From an uncultured Collinsella sp. (GTDB lineage: Bacteria; Actinomycetota; Coriobacteriia; Coriobacteriales; Coriobacteriaceae), in assembly GCA_937958315.1 (NCBI GenBank), contig CALFGH010000224.1, forward strand, positions 1 through 27,459: 27,459 bases of DNA. The letters run 5' to 3'. Below the pieces are notes generated by a model. It searched no databases, was not told where the DNA came from, and saw only the letters and a list, made by a program, of their open reading frames with translations. Of the stretch, positions 16,531 to 24,126 are shown piece by piece (position 1 is the stretch's first letter; the number at the start of each line of letters is the position of its first letter). The translations under genes were made by a program, and so were the position numbers.

Positions 16531-17382
16531 CTAGGCCAAAGAACACGGGTAGAACGTTTGGTTAAAGAAGTCGACGACTTCGTTTTCGAACGCATTGATG
16601 CGCTCGTGAGCGTATTTGGCATAGATGATATGCCTCCGGTCACACTCAAGACCGTTGAATACGGCAAACTGTCCCTTGGGGTCGCTCACGGTATCCATAA
16701 GCGATGTGCCTATGAGCGCCGATCCGCGCGCCCGAGACGACAGCGCCTCGAGGCCACCGGGAACTGGATTGGCAACCGCCGTGCAGGCAAGGCCCTGCTC
16801 GTCCAGAGCAGAAACCGCCAGCGCAACTCCGCCGCCAAGACCCTCGCCCCATGCAAAAATGCGGTCGGGGTCCACGCCATCAAGATTGCGCGCGACCTTC
16901 GCCAACGCGCAGCCCCAACGGACGCGCTCGACAAAAGCGGGCGAGGTAATCCCCTGCTGCAGATCGTCCGCACCAGCAACATCGTCATCCAGCGCGAGAA
17001 CGGCATACCCCATGGCGGCAAATCTCGTCATGTGATGCCAGCCACGCACAGGCCGATCGATGTCGTGAAACATCAGGCACAGTGGCACGCGCTCAGATAC
17101 TCGGGCACGACCAACTGGCTCAATCAAACGAGCGTGGACCGCATCGTCACCGAGTTCAAAGGAAACCTCCGAGTAATGGGCGCAGGGGTTAACAAAGTCA
17201 ATCGCCGTAATGGCCAGGCCTTGAATCTCAAGATTCGAAGCGCATGCCTCTAAATCAGAAATATCTGCTTGGACATCACCGTGCCAGTCCCGATATTCTG
17301 CGAGCCTTGACGAAACCGTTCCAGGAATTCCCACGAGCCCGGGGACTATCAGCTCGTCAACATTGCTCTCGCACTTAGACAT
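16531..17382 (-). CDS. AXE1-family pseudo-esterase lacking the nucleophile Ser
   Basis: This 283-residue alpha/beta-hydrolase is paralogous to the next gene upstream (325 residues) and about 40 residues shorter, mostly from the loss of a mid-protein segment. The nucleophile elbow reads GEGLGG with Gly181 where the paralogue has Ser183 in GASQGG; an AGT to GGT change at base 16842 would account for it. The oxyanion HGYPG is HDIDR, and DCPGQG is DDDVAG. The other two triad positions remain (Asp230, His259). The frame is intact, with a strong GGAGG before the ATG and an eight-base overlap with the upstream gene. It may be a structural or regulatory partner of the active esterase, or an early pseudogene. 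Confidence 0.75.
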   Translation of the reverse strand: MSKCESNVDELIVPGLVGIPGTVSSRLAEYRDWHGDVQADISDLEACASNLEIQGLAITAIDFVNPCAHYSEVSFELGDDAVHARLIEPVGRARVSERVPLCLMFHDIDRPVRGWHHMTRFAAMGYAVLALDDDVAGADDLQQGITSPAFVERVRWGCALAKVARNLDGVDPDRIFAWGEGLGGGVALAVSALDEQGLACTAVANPVPGGLEALSSRARGSALIGTSLMDTVSDPKGQFAVFNGLECDRRHIIYAKYAHERINAFENEVVDFFNQTFYPCSLA

Positions 17383-18352
17383 GAGCCTCCCCTCCCTCGC
17401 AGAAAAACGAAATGATCAGATCATCAAAGTCCTGAATCTCCTCGTGGCCAAAACCTTCAAAGAACTCATGACGCTTTTCACAGGTCAGGTTGTTGTAGAC
17501 CGCAAACTGCGTCGCCGGCGGACAGACGATATCGGCTGTGCCCGTGCCAAACAGAACGGGACATTTGACCATGGGGGCAAAGTTCTTGGAATCGAAGTAC
17601 GCCAGTTTGGCATAGGCTTCCTCGATACGAGTCGAGTCCTCGTCAAACCAACGCGACCAATAGCGCAGACCCTCGTAGGCAATATCGTCGGCGTCCAGAT
17701 CCCAAACCAGGCGGAAGTCCGATAAGAAGGGATAGAGGATGGCCGCGCGATTGATAAGCTCGCTGTTAAGCGCGCAGGTCGCAATACCCAAACCGCCACC
17801 CTGCGATGCGCCGTTCACATACACGCGGGTAAGATCGATGCCCCCGAGCTCGCGAACGATGCGGCACAGAATGCGGATATCCTGATGTAGGCGGACATAA
17901 TAGAGGTTGGCCGGGTCGCCGTCGATACCGGCAACGATATGGCCCGCGACCGTCGTGCCCTCAAATCCACCAATGTCCTCGGAGGGGCCTCCTTGGCCGG
18001 GACAATCGAGAGCAATGAGCGCCATGCCCATGCCCGCAAACGACGCCTGCTCAAACCAGCTGCGGCTCGCACCCGGATATCCATGGAACTGAAGCACCAC
18101 CGGCACGGGCTCCTCCGAGACCGGCTTGAGGTACTTGGCATGCAGGCGTGCACCACACATGCCGGTATACCAGAGATCGAAAAACCGACAGGTCGCGGAA
18201 TCCGCAACCGAAGCCGCCTCGATCGCGTAGTCGAGCTCGACGGCCTCGGCCTCGGCCATGCGGTCCTTCCAAAAGAGATCGAAATCCGATGGACGGGGCA
18301 TAGCGCCTCGATATTCACCAAATTGCTGTTGTAGCTCCTGAGCACTTGGCAT
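17375..18352 (-). CDS. AXE1-family acetylesterase, probable sialate O-acetylesterase
   Basis: This 325-residue cytoplasmic alpha/beta-hydrolase belongs to the acetyl xylan esterase / cephalosporin-C deacetylase family. The N-terminal DFDLFW helix is typical. The oxyanion motif is HGYPG (90-94), the nucleophile is Ser183 in NGASQGG, with Asp274 (GTADIVCPP) and His303 (GFGHEE). No signal peptide is visible, so it acts on imported substrate. Such Axe genes occur in other sialic acid loci (for example next to nan genes in Streptococcus pneumoniae, from memory). The likely task is removal of O-acetyl groups from sialic acid, not xylan. The ribosome binding site is weak (AAAGG 15 bases upstream); a start at MPRPSDF with GAGG is possible. 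Confidence 0.8.
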   Translation of the reverse strand: MPSAQELQQQFGEYRGAMPRPSDFDLFWKDRMAEAEAVELDYAIEAASVADSATCRFFDLWYTGMCGARLHAKYLKPVSEEPVPVVLQFHGYPGASRSWFEQASFAGMGMALIALDCPGQGGPSEDIGGFEGTTVAGHIVAGIDGDPANLYYVRLHQDIRILCRIVRELGGIDLTRVYVNGASQGGGLGIATCALNSELINRAAILYPFLSDFRLVWDLDADDIAYEGLRYWSRWFDEDSTRIEEAYAKLAYFDSKNFAPMVKCPVLFGTGTADIVCPPATQFAVYNNLTCEKRHEFFEGFGHEEIQDFDDLIISFFCEGGEAHV

Positions 18353-18388
18353 GGCTCGTGAACCCAGCCTTTCGAAATCGCAACGGAG

Positions 18389-18416
18389 GTGCGCCCGGCA
18401 AGGGAACCGGGCGCAC
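18389..18416 (-). other. Intercistronic hairpin upstream of the esterase
   Basis: A perfect 10-bp GC-rich stem (GTGCGCCCGG with CCGGGCGCAC) has an eight-base loop and lies in the 80-base gap after the ATPase gene. No U-run follows on either strand. It is more likely an mRNA processing or stability element than a terminator, separating the transporter part from the enzyme part of the operon. Confidence 0.5.
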
Positions 18417-18432
18417 GGGAGGGAAAGCGAGG

Positions 18433-19260
18433 CTACTCGCCGAGCTTGGGATGCAGCAGCGACGGCGCAGCGCCGAGCAGCATCTTGGTGTAGGGGTCCT
18501 GAGGGTGCTGGAAGACCTGCTTGGCCTCGCCCTGCTCGACGATCTTGCCGCCATTCATAACGATGATGTCGTCAGAGATATAGCGGACCGTCTGGATGTC
18601 ATGGCTGATGAACACCATGGCCAGGCCGAGCTCCTTCTTAAGGTCGGTCAGCAGGTTCAGAATCTGCGCGCGGACCGAAACGTCCAGAGCCGAGGTGGGC
18701 TCGTCGGCGATGATGGCATCGGGGTTCAGCGACAGGGCACGGGCAATTGCGACGCGCTGGCGCTGGCCGCCCGAAAGCTGGCCGGGAAGAACCTCGGCGG
18801 CGGAGCTGGGCAGACCGGTGAGCTCCAAGAGCTCCTTGACGCGCTTCTCCTGCTCGGCCTCGGTGCCCAGGTTGTGGACGCGCATGGGGTCGAGCAGTTG
18901 CTCGCGAACGACCATGCGGGGGTTGAGCGCCGTGGCCGGGTTCTGGAACACGACCGAGATGACGCGACCCATGTGGCGACGGTCCTCGGCGGTACGTTTG
19001 GTAACGTCCTTACCCTTAAAGTAGACCTTGCCGCTCGTGGGGGCCTGCAGGCCGCACATGACGTTGGCGGTGGTGGACTTTCCGCAACCGGACTCGCCGA
19101 CGATGCCGATGGTCTGTCCGGGCATGAGCTTAATCGTTACACCCTGGACGGCGTGAACCAGGTTGGGGTGCAGAATCGAGCCGGTACGGGTCCTAAAGGT
19201 GACGTGGACGTCATCAAGGAAGATGATCGGCTCGACGCCGTTGACTGCGGTCTCGCTCAT
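18433..19260 (-). CDS. satD: Sialic-acid-type ABC transporter ATPase (SatD-like)
   Basis: This 275-residue ATPase of the Dpp/Opp class has Walker A GESGCGKST, Q-loop VVFQNP, signature SGGQRQR, Walker B IIADEPTSALD and H-loop ISHDI, all intact. It ends soon after the helical domain (GAAPSLLHPKLGE) and lacks the cysteine-bearing oligopeptide/HPY tail of about 50-60 residues found in the OppD and OppF genes of this window. Its ATG follows the stop of the fused permease-ATPase gene with no gap (TAGATG), so the two are probably made together as partner nucleotide-binding domains. Assignment to a sialic acid system rests on the four-gene architecture and the adjoining nan genes. Confidence 0.82.
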   Translation of the reverse strand: MSETAVNGVEPIIFLDDVHVTFRTRTGSILHPNLVHAVQGVTIKLMPGQTIGIVGESGCGKSTTANVMCGLQAPTSGKVYFKGKDVTKRTAEDRRHMGRVISVVFQNPATALNPRMVVREQLLDPMRVHNLGTEAEQEKRVKELLELTGLPSSAAEVLPGQLSGGQRQRVAIARALSLNPDAIIADEPTSALDVSVRAQILNLLTDLKKELGLAMVFISHDIQTVRYISDDIIVMNGGKIVEQGEAKQVFQHPQDPYTKMLLGAAPSLLHPKLGE

Positions 19261-21276
19261 CTACATCACCTCCGCGTGAGGGGTCAAACCATTTGCCTTG
19301 AGCACCTCATCGGGGAGCTCGGAATAGAAGTGCTCGGTGCCGGGCACGCGCTTGAAGACCGGACGGGTGTCCAGGCCAATGCGCGGATGGCTCGAGCGGG
19401 GCGCGAAGCGATCGCCCTTGGGGAAATCGCGCGGGCTCGGAACGGCGCCGGGCACCTGGTGCAGGCGGCCCGAACCGCTCTCGATGGACAGGACGGAGCC
19501 CAGAAGGCCGCGGGTGTACTCGTGAATCGGGTTGGTGAGCAGCTCCTTGGTGGGCGCCTGCTCGATAACCTGGCCGGCGTACATAACCGTAATGTTGTGG
19601 GCGACCTCGGCGACCAGCGCCAGGTCGTGTGAAACGAAGATCATGGCAAAGCCGAGCTTGGCCTGAAGGTCGTTGAGCAGCTTGATGACCTGCTTCTGGA
19701 CGGTAACGTCCAGAGCGGTCGTGGGCTCGTCGCAGATGACCAGCTTGGGGTCGCGGGTAAGGGCCATAGCGATCAGAACGCGCTGACGCTGACCACCGGA
19801 AAGCTCATGCGGATAGCTCTCGAGCGTACGCTTGGGATCGAGGCCCACGAGCTCCAAGAGCTCCTCGGCGCTGCGGGTGCCGCCGCGCTTGGTGAGCTGC
19901 TTCATCTGGGCAGAGATGAGCATAGAGGGGTTGAGCGAGGACAGGGCGTCCTGATAGACCATGGCGATATCGGTACCGCGCAGGCCGAACCACTCCTTCT
20001 TGCTCATCTTGAGCAGGTCACGACCCTCCCAGAGGACCTCGCCGGAAAGGTGCTCGTCCTCATCGGTCAGGCCCATGATGGCCAGCGTGGTGATGGACTT
20101 ACCGCAACCGGACTCGCCCACCAGGCCCATGGTCTGACCAGGACGGACGTCAAAGTTGACATGGTCGACGACGTTGATATCACCGTGATGCTCAAACTGG
20201 ATGCAGAAGTCACGGACCGAGAGAATCGGCTCGACAGACTCGTCGGGCACATGGCGGTCGTTACGCTTGAGCTCGACATCGCGCAGGGCGCCAAGGCGAG
20301 CGGAGAGGGACTGAGCCTGCTCCTTGTAGGCACGAACGGGGTCGGAGACCAGCAGATCGGCCTCGCGACGCTTGGAGGAATCGGTCGGATCCAGGGCGGC
20401 GGAGGGAGCAGCGGCCATGGCGTCGGTAATACCCTCGGAGAGGATGTTGAGCGCCAGGCAGGTGATCATAATGGCCAAGCCCGGGAACAGCGCCTGCCAC
20501 CAACGGCCAGCGAGCACGCCGCCGCGGGCGTCGGCGAGGATGTTGCCCCAGGTAGCGGTGGGCTCCTGGATGCCGGCGCCGATGAAGGTCAGCGAGGCCT
20601 CGAAGATGATGGCGTCGGCGACCAGGGTAACGGTGAAGACCATAATCGGAGCGATGCAGTTGCGCAGAACATGCTTGATCAGAATCCACGGAGCCTTGGC
20701 GCCGGACACGATGACCGCGCGGACATAGTCCTCACCGTACTCGGACACGATGTTAGCGCGCACGATACGGGCGATCTGCGGGGTGTACATAAAGCCGATC
20801 GCAAAGATGATCGACGGCACAGAATTGCCCAGGATGGAAACGAAGACGGCAGCGAGGGCGATGCCCGGGATGGACATGATGATGTCCAGGATACGCATGA
20901 TCGCCTCAGAGATAGACTTGCGCGAAACCGCTGCAAGAGCGCCGACAACGGAACCACAGACCAAAGCCATGGCGGTAGCACCAAAGCCGATGATCAGCGA
21001 GTAACGTCCGCCGTAGAGCATGCGCGAAAGGATGTCGCGGCCCTTGTCGTCGGTACCGAAGATAAACCCGTTGCCGGGAGCCTGGCGAGCCGTAAAGATC
21101 TCAACCGGGCTATAGGGGGCAAGCAGGGGAGCAAGAATCGCAGTCAGGGCGACCAGCGCCAGAACGACGGCGGCAATCTTAGAAGACAGCGTCATCTTCT
21201 TCCAGCCACCGAGCTTGAGCCCCTTGGAGGCAGCCTTCTCGAGCTGCTCGGTTTGCTTCTCTCGAATCTTTACCAT
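19261..21276 (-). CDS. satC: Fused permease-ATPase of the ABC importer (SatC-like)
   Basis: This 671-residue protein joins two normally separate subunits. Residues about 1-285 are a DppC-like permease (first helix near 35-55, GTDDKGRDILSRMLYGGRYS, EAA loop with GAKAPWILIKHVLRN, LSEGITDAM end). A polar linker of about 60 residues follows. Residues about 345-671 are a DppD-like ATPase with Walker A GESGCGKS, SGGQRQR and VICDEPTTALD. SatC of the Haemophilus ducreyi sialic acid transporter satABCD is, as I recall, the same kind of fusion. The HPY tail is present but its cysteines are replaced (Asp622, Ser628, Leu635). It starts three bases after the satB stop. No stop codon or frameshift interrupts the join. 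Confidence 0.87.
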   Translation of the reverse strand: MVKIREKQTEQLEKAASKGLKLGGWKKMTLSSKIAAVVLALVALTAILAPLLAPYSPVEIFTARQAPGNGFIFGTDDKGRDILSRMLYGGRYSLIIGFGATAMALVCGSVVGALAAVSRKSISEAIMRILDIIMSIPGIALAAVFVSILGNSVPSIIFAIGFMYTPQIARIVRANIVSEYGEDYVRAVIVSGAKAPWILIKHVLRNCIAPIMVFTVTLVADAIIFEASLTFIGAGIQEPTATWGNILADARGGVLAGRWWQALFPGLAIMITCLALNILSEGITDAMAAAPSAALDPTDSSKRREADLLVSDPVRAYKEQAQSLSARLGALRDVELKRNDRHVPDESVEPILSVRDFCIQFEHHGDINVVDHVNFDVRPGQTMGLVGESGCGKSITTLAIMGLTDEDEHLSGEVLWEGRDLLKMSKKEWFGLRGTDIAMVYQDALSSLNPSMLISAQMKQLTKRGGTRSAEELLELVGLDPKRTLESYPHELSGGQRQRVLIAMALTRDPKLVICDEPTTALDVTVQKQVIKLLNDLQAKLGFAMIFVSHDLALVAEVAHNITVMYAGQVIEQAPTKELLTNPIHEYTRGLLGSVLSIESGSGRLHQVPGAVPSPRDFPKGDRFAPRSSHPRIGLDTRPVFKRVPGTEHFYSELPDEVLKANGLTPHAEVM

Positions 21277-21279
21277 AAT

Positions 21280-22236
21280 CTACACCGTCCTGATGCGCGG
21301 GTTGATGAGCAGGTAGAGCATGTCAACCACGATGTTGATGATGATGAAGGCAAGAGCAACGACGATAACGACGCCCTGAACCAGGTTCGCCTCGTTGCCC
21401 TGAACGCCCTGCAGAATCGCGGTGCCCATGCCGGGGAGGTTGAAGATAACCTCGATGACGACGGCGCCGCCCATGAGGTAACCGATCTTAAGACCGAGGG
21501 TGGTGACCGGGGTGATCAGCGCATTGCGAAGAACGTTGATGCCGACGACGACCTTCTCGGGAACGCCGGCGCCACGAGCCATACGGACATAGTCCTTGTC
21601 GAGCTCCTCGACCATGGCGGTACGCACGATACGAGTCATCTGGCCCGTCAGCGGAAATGCCAAGGCGATAGCGGGCATGATCATACGTCCCAGATAGCCA
21701 ACCGGATTCGTGGTGAAGTGAGGCAGAGCACCCGATGCCGGGAGCACCTTAAGGTAGGAAGAGAACAGCAGGATCAACAGGACGGCAAGCCAGAACGACG
21801 GGGTTGCCAAGCCGGCGATGGAAAAGACGCGGATCACTTGGTCCGGCCATTTGTCGCGATACAGTGCCGCGATGACGCCGAGCAAAAACGAAACGACCGC
21901 ACCGATGGCAAGACCGATGAAGGTCAGCTGCATCGTGACGGGCAGGGCCGTGGAGATGCGCTTGGCAACGGAGTTGCGAGCAGCACCATAGGTACCCATG
22001 TCACCATGAATCAAATCGCCCATATAGCGAACGTAGCGCACGGGCCAGGGGTCGTCCAGACCATACTTCTCATGGTACTCGGCAACCGCCTCGGGCGAGG
22101 CACCGTCACCCAACGCCGTGTAGGCGGGGTCGGTCTTGGAGAACGACATAAGGAAGAACACCAGGACGGTGACGCCCAATGCCATGATCGGCAGCGCCAC
22201 AAGACGCCTTCCAATCAAACGTAGCAAGTTGTTCAC
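21280..22236 (-). CDS. satB: ABC transporter permease (SatB-like, DppB family)
   Basis: This 318-residue inner-membrane permease, when started at GTG (VNNLLRLIGRRL), has AAAGGGGAG three to five bases upstream. The ORF also opens at 22269, but that extension is hydrophilic and unlike family N-termini. The DppB pattern is clear: first helix LPIMALGVTVLVFFLMS, the DPWPVRYVRYMGDLIHGDMG segment, EAA loop DYVRMARGAGVPEKVVVGINVLRNA in outline, and the final DMLYLLINPRIR. It pairs with the permease half of the fused gene. It is separated from the binding protein by a 157-base gap containing two inverted repeats and a possible internal promoter. Confidence 0.87.
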   Translation of the reverse strand: MNNLLRLIGRRLVALPIMALGVTVLVFFLMSFSKTDPAYTALGDGASPEAVAEYHEKYGLDDPWPVRYVRYMGDLIHGDMGTYGAARNSVAKRISTALPVTMQLTFIGLAIGAVVSFLLGVIAALYRDKWPDQVIRVFSIAGLATPSFWLAVLLILLFSSYLKVLPASGALPHFTTNPVGYLGRMIMPAIALAFPLTGQMTRIVRTAMVEELDKDYVRMARGAGVPEKVVVGINVLRNALITPVTTLGLKIGYLMGGAVVIEVIFNLPGMGTAILQGVQGNEANLVQGVVIVVALAFIIINIVVDMLYLLINPRIRTV

Positions 22237-22271
22237 GTTCTCTCCCCTTTCTTTTGTCGGTAGGACCAACT

Positions 22272-22299
22272 GGTATATGAGTACGGATACTCATTACAA
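22272..22299 (-). promoter_or_regulatory. Candidate internal promoter with palindromic spacer
   Basis: On the minus strand TTGTAA (22299-22294) and TATACC (22277-22272) are 16 bases apart. A perfect 7-bp palindrome, ATGAGTA-TCCG-TACTCAT (22294-22277), fills the spacer. This could be a regulated internal start for satBCD and the nan genes, or simply a hairpin. The -35 and -10 matches are four of six each. Confidence 0.3.
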
Positions 22300-22331
22300 G
22301 ACCCGAGCGACATCGTTGCCGCCCGGGTCTT
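22298..22331 (-). terminator. Intercistronic hairpin after satA
   Basis: AAGACCCG pairs with CGGGTCTT (8 bp), with a possible inner GCAAC/GTCGC stem. It starts 62 bases after the satA stop. The U-run is poor on the minus strand (TTGTAAT). As in the opp operon, it may be a leaky terminator or stabiliser that raises binding protein over permease. Confidence 0.5.
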
Positions 22332-22393
22332 TGTTTCAACTATGAGGATACGGTCCCAACGGCCGACATCCTGCATACAGACTCAAGCGAGTC

Positions 22394-24007
22394 TTACGCC
22401 TTGACGGTCGCAACGCCCCTGAAGGACATGCTCGTCGTGCCAATGCCCTTGAAGCCATCGAGGGCCTCGCCGTTGGGCGCAGTGGACGGATCGTCCCAGG
22501 AAGCGGAGACGGTCTTGACGTGGACAACGGGGTACAGAACGGCGTTGTCGGCAATGATGTCGAAGCACTCATTCCACTTCTTCTGCTGCTCGTCGCCCTC
22601 GGCGGCAAGAGCCTCGTCCATGAGACCGTGGAGCTTCTGCCACTCAGCGGACTCCTTCCACGGGCAACGGGTCTGCATCCAGACGTTGTCGCCGTACCAC
22701 CAGTTGAGCAGCAGATCGGGGTCGGCGCCGAAGCAGGAAGGATCGCCAGGGGCAAGGAGGATATCGTAGGCCTCGCCGCCGTCGATGGCAGCGTAGGTGG
22801 CCGGCGAGGTATCGGTCTGGATAGTCACATCGAAGCCGAGAGCGTCGAGGTCGTTCTTGACCTGGGCGGCCATGCCCTTGATCTGCTCGTTGTCGGTGGT
22901 GCGCAGGGTGATGGCACCCGGGGTGATGCCGGACTCCTCGATGAGCTTCTTAGCCTTCTTGGCGTCGGTCTTGTACACCGTGGAAGCCTCATGATAATTG
23001 GTGAAGCTCTTGGGCAGGTAGCAGCTGGCAGCGGTGGCAAGACCGGCGAAGGTGTTGCTGACCATCTTCTCGGTGTCGAGCGCATACATGACAGCCTGAC
23101 GGACCTTGACGTTGTTCCAAGGCTCCTTGGCGACGTTGAACATGATGAAGCGGGTGCCGAAACCCTGAACGTTATCGATCTTGCAGCCGGCGCTCTCGAG
23201 CTGGTCGACGGCGTCAGCGGTAACGAGCTCCATAACGAGCGTGGAGCCCTCCTGCTGAGCGGTAACGCGAGCGGTGGGGTCGGTCAGGATGCTGTACTGG
23301 ATCTTCTTATCCTCGGCAGCATACTCACCGTTGTACTCGGGGTTGGGAACCAGGGTGATCTCGGTATCGGAGATAGAGTCGTACATCCAGGGGCCGGAGC
23401 CGATCGGCTGCTTGGCGCGATCCTCCTCGGTCTGGGTGGCCGGGGTAACGCGGATGATGGCAAGACGATCCTTGAGCAGAGAGAAGTTGGGGACCTTGGT
23501 CTTGACCGTCACGGTGCTGGCGTCCTTAGCCTCGATGGACTCGAAGGGCTGGAAGAACGGAGCATAGGTAGCGGAAGCGGCGCAAGCGGTGTAGGAGGCA
23601 ACGACATCGTCAGCGGTGACCTCGGTGCCATCGGAGAACTTGGCGCCCTTGCGGATGGTAACCTCGAAAGTGGTGTCGTCCACAGACTTGGGGTCGTCGG
23701 TGGCGAGCTCGTTGAAGGTGCTGTAGTCGTGGTAATCGATGCCGTAGAGGCCCTCGACGACGTGCCAGTTAGCACCCAGGCCCACAGCGGAGCCGGTGCT
23801 GGCGGGGTCGAAGCTGGACGGAGCGTAAGCGGAACCAGCGGTGATCACGCCGCCGCCACGGTTGGCGGAATCGGTGGAACCGGAAGCGGAACCCTCGTCG
23901 CTAGAGCTGCCACCGCAGCCGGTGAGACCAAGCCCTGCGACAGCAGCGACGCTGCCGGTGAGGCCGAGGAACGAACGCCTGGACATACCCTTGTTGATGA
24001 TGGCCAT
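22394..24007 (-). CDS. satA: Solute-binding lipoprotein of the sialic-acid-type ABC importer
   Basis: This 537-residue SBP_bac_5 family binding protein has a start MAIINKGMSRRSF with AGGAG six bases upstream; an in-frame TTG at 24022 is not needed. Residues 8-36 form a signal peptide with the twin-arginine pattern SRRSFLG, a hydrophobic core and lipobox LTGC, then a Gly/Ser linker rich in Ser and Asp. The mature part begins with GGGVITAGSAYAPSSFDPAST and includes VRQAVMYALDTEKM, both typical of the family. It is first in the operon that continues through satB, satC, satD, the esterases and nan genes. Ligand assignment is from context: proteins of this fold bind peptides as well as sialic acid in SatA-type systems. 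Confidence 0.85.
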   Translation of the reverse strand: MAIINKGMSRRSFLGLTGSVAAVAGLGLTGCGGSSSDEGSASGSTDSANRGGGVITAGSAYAPSSFDPASTGSAVGLGANWHVVEGLYGIDYHDYSTFNELATDDPKSVDDTTFEVTIRKGAKFSDGTEVTADDVVASYTACAASATYAPFFQPFESIEAKDASTVTVKTKVPNFSLLKDRLAIIRVTPATQTEEDRAKQPIGSGPWMYDSISDTEITLVPNPEYNGEYAAEDKKIQYSILTDPTARVTAQQEGSTLVMELVTADAVDQLESAGCKIDNVQGFGTRFIMFNVAKEPWNNVKVRQAVMYALDTEKMVSNTFAGLATAASCYLPKSFTNYHEASTVYKTDAKKAKKLIEESGITPGAITLRTTDNEQIKGMAAQVKNDLDALGFDVTIQTDTSPATYAAIDGGEAYDILLAPGDPSCFGADPDLLLNWWYGDNVWMQTRCPWKESAEWQKLHGLMDEALAAEGDEQQKKWNECFDIIADNAVLYPVVHVKTVSASWDDPSTAPNGEALDGFKGIGTTSMSFRGVATVKA

Positions 24008-24076
24008 GTCTTCTCCTATCAATAGAGAATCTTACCCGGGAGCACCTAGACTTGCCCCCGCGCAACTTGCGGACGA

Positions 24077-24104
24077 TATATACCTTACCTACCGACAAAC
24101 CCAA
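24077..24104 (-). promoter_or_regulatory. Candidate promoter of the sat-nan operon
   Basis: On the minus strand TTGGGT (24104-24099) and TATATA (24082-24077) lie 16 bases apart, giving a start near 24070 and a leader of about 60 bases. The -35 lies within a perfect 13-base palindrome (ACCCAACTTGGGT, 24099-24111). An alternative -35, TTGTCA at 24182-24177, would put a weak -10 inside the nearby inverted repeat. Confidence 0.35.
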
Positions 24105-24126
24105 CTTGGGTGCCGCGCTCGGCGAC

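Noticed and set aside
16463..16546. Longer N-terminus for nanA
   Set aside because: The upstream codons have no ribosome binding site and no family similarity. The GTG at 16462 has AAGGAG and puts Tyr137 and Lys165 at their usual numbers.
17375..18352. Xylan degradation enzyme
   Set aside because: No signal peptide and no xylan-utilisation genes are present, while sialic acid catabolism genes follow directly. The family name is historical.
18433..24007. Second oligopeptide transporter duplicated from the opp operon
   Set aside because: The domain order differs (fused permease-ATPase, ATPase without tail, no cysteine motif), and it is embedded in the nan operon. Recent duplication is not supported, although peptide transport is not excluded.
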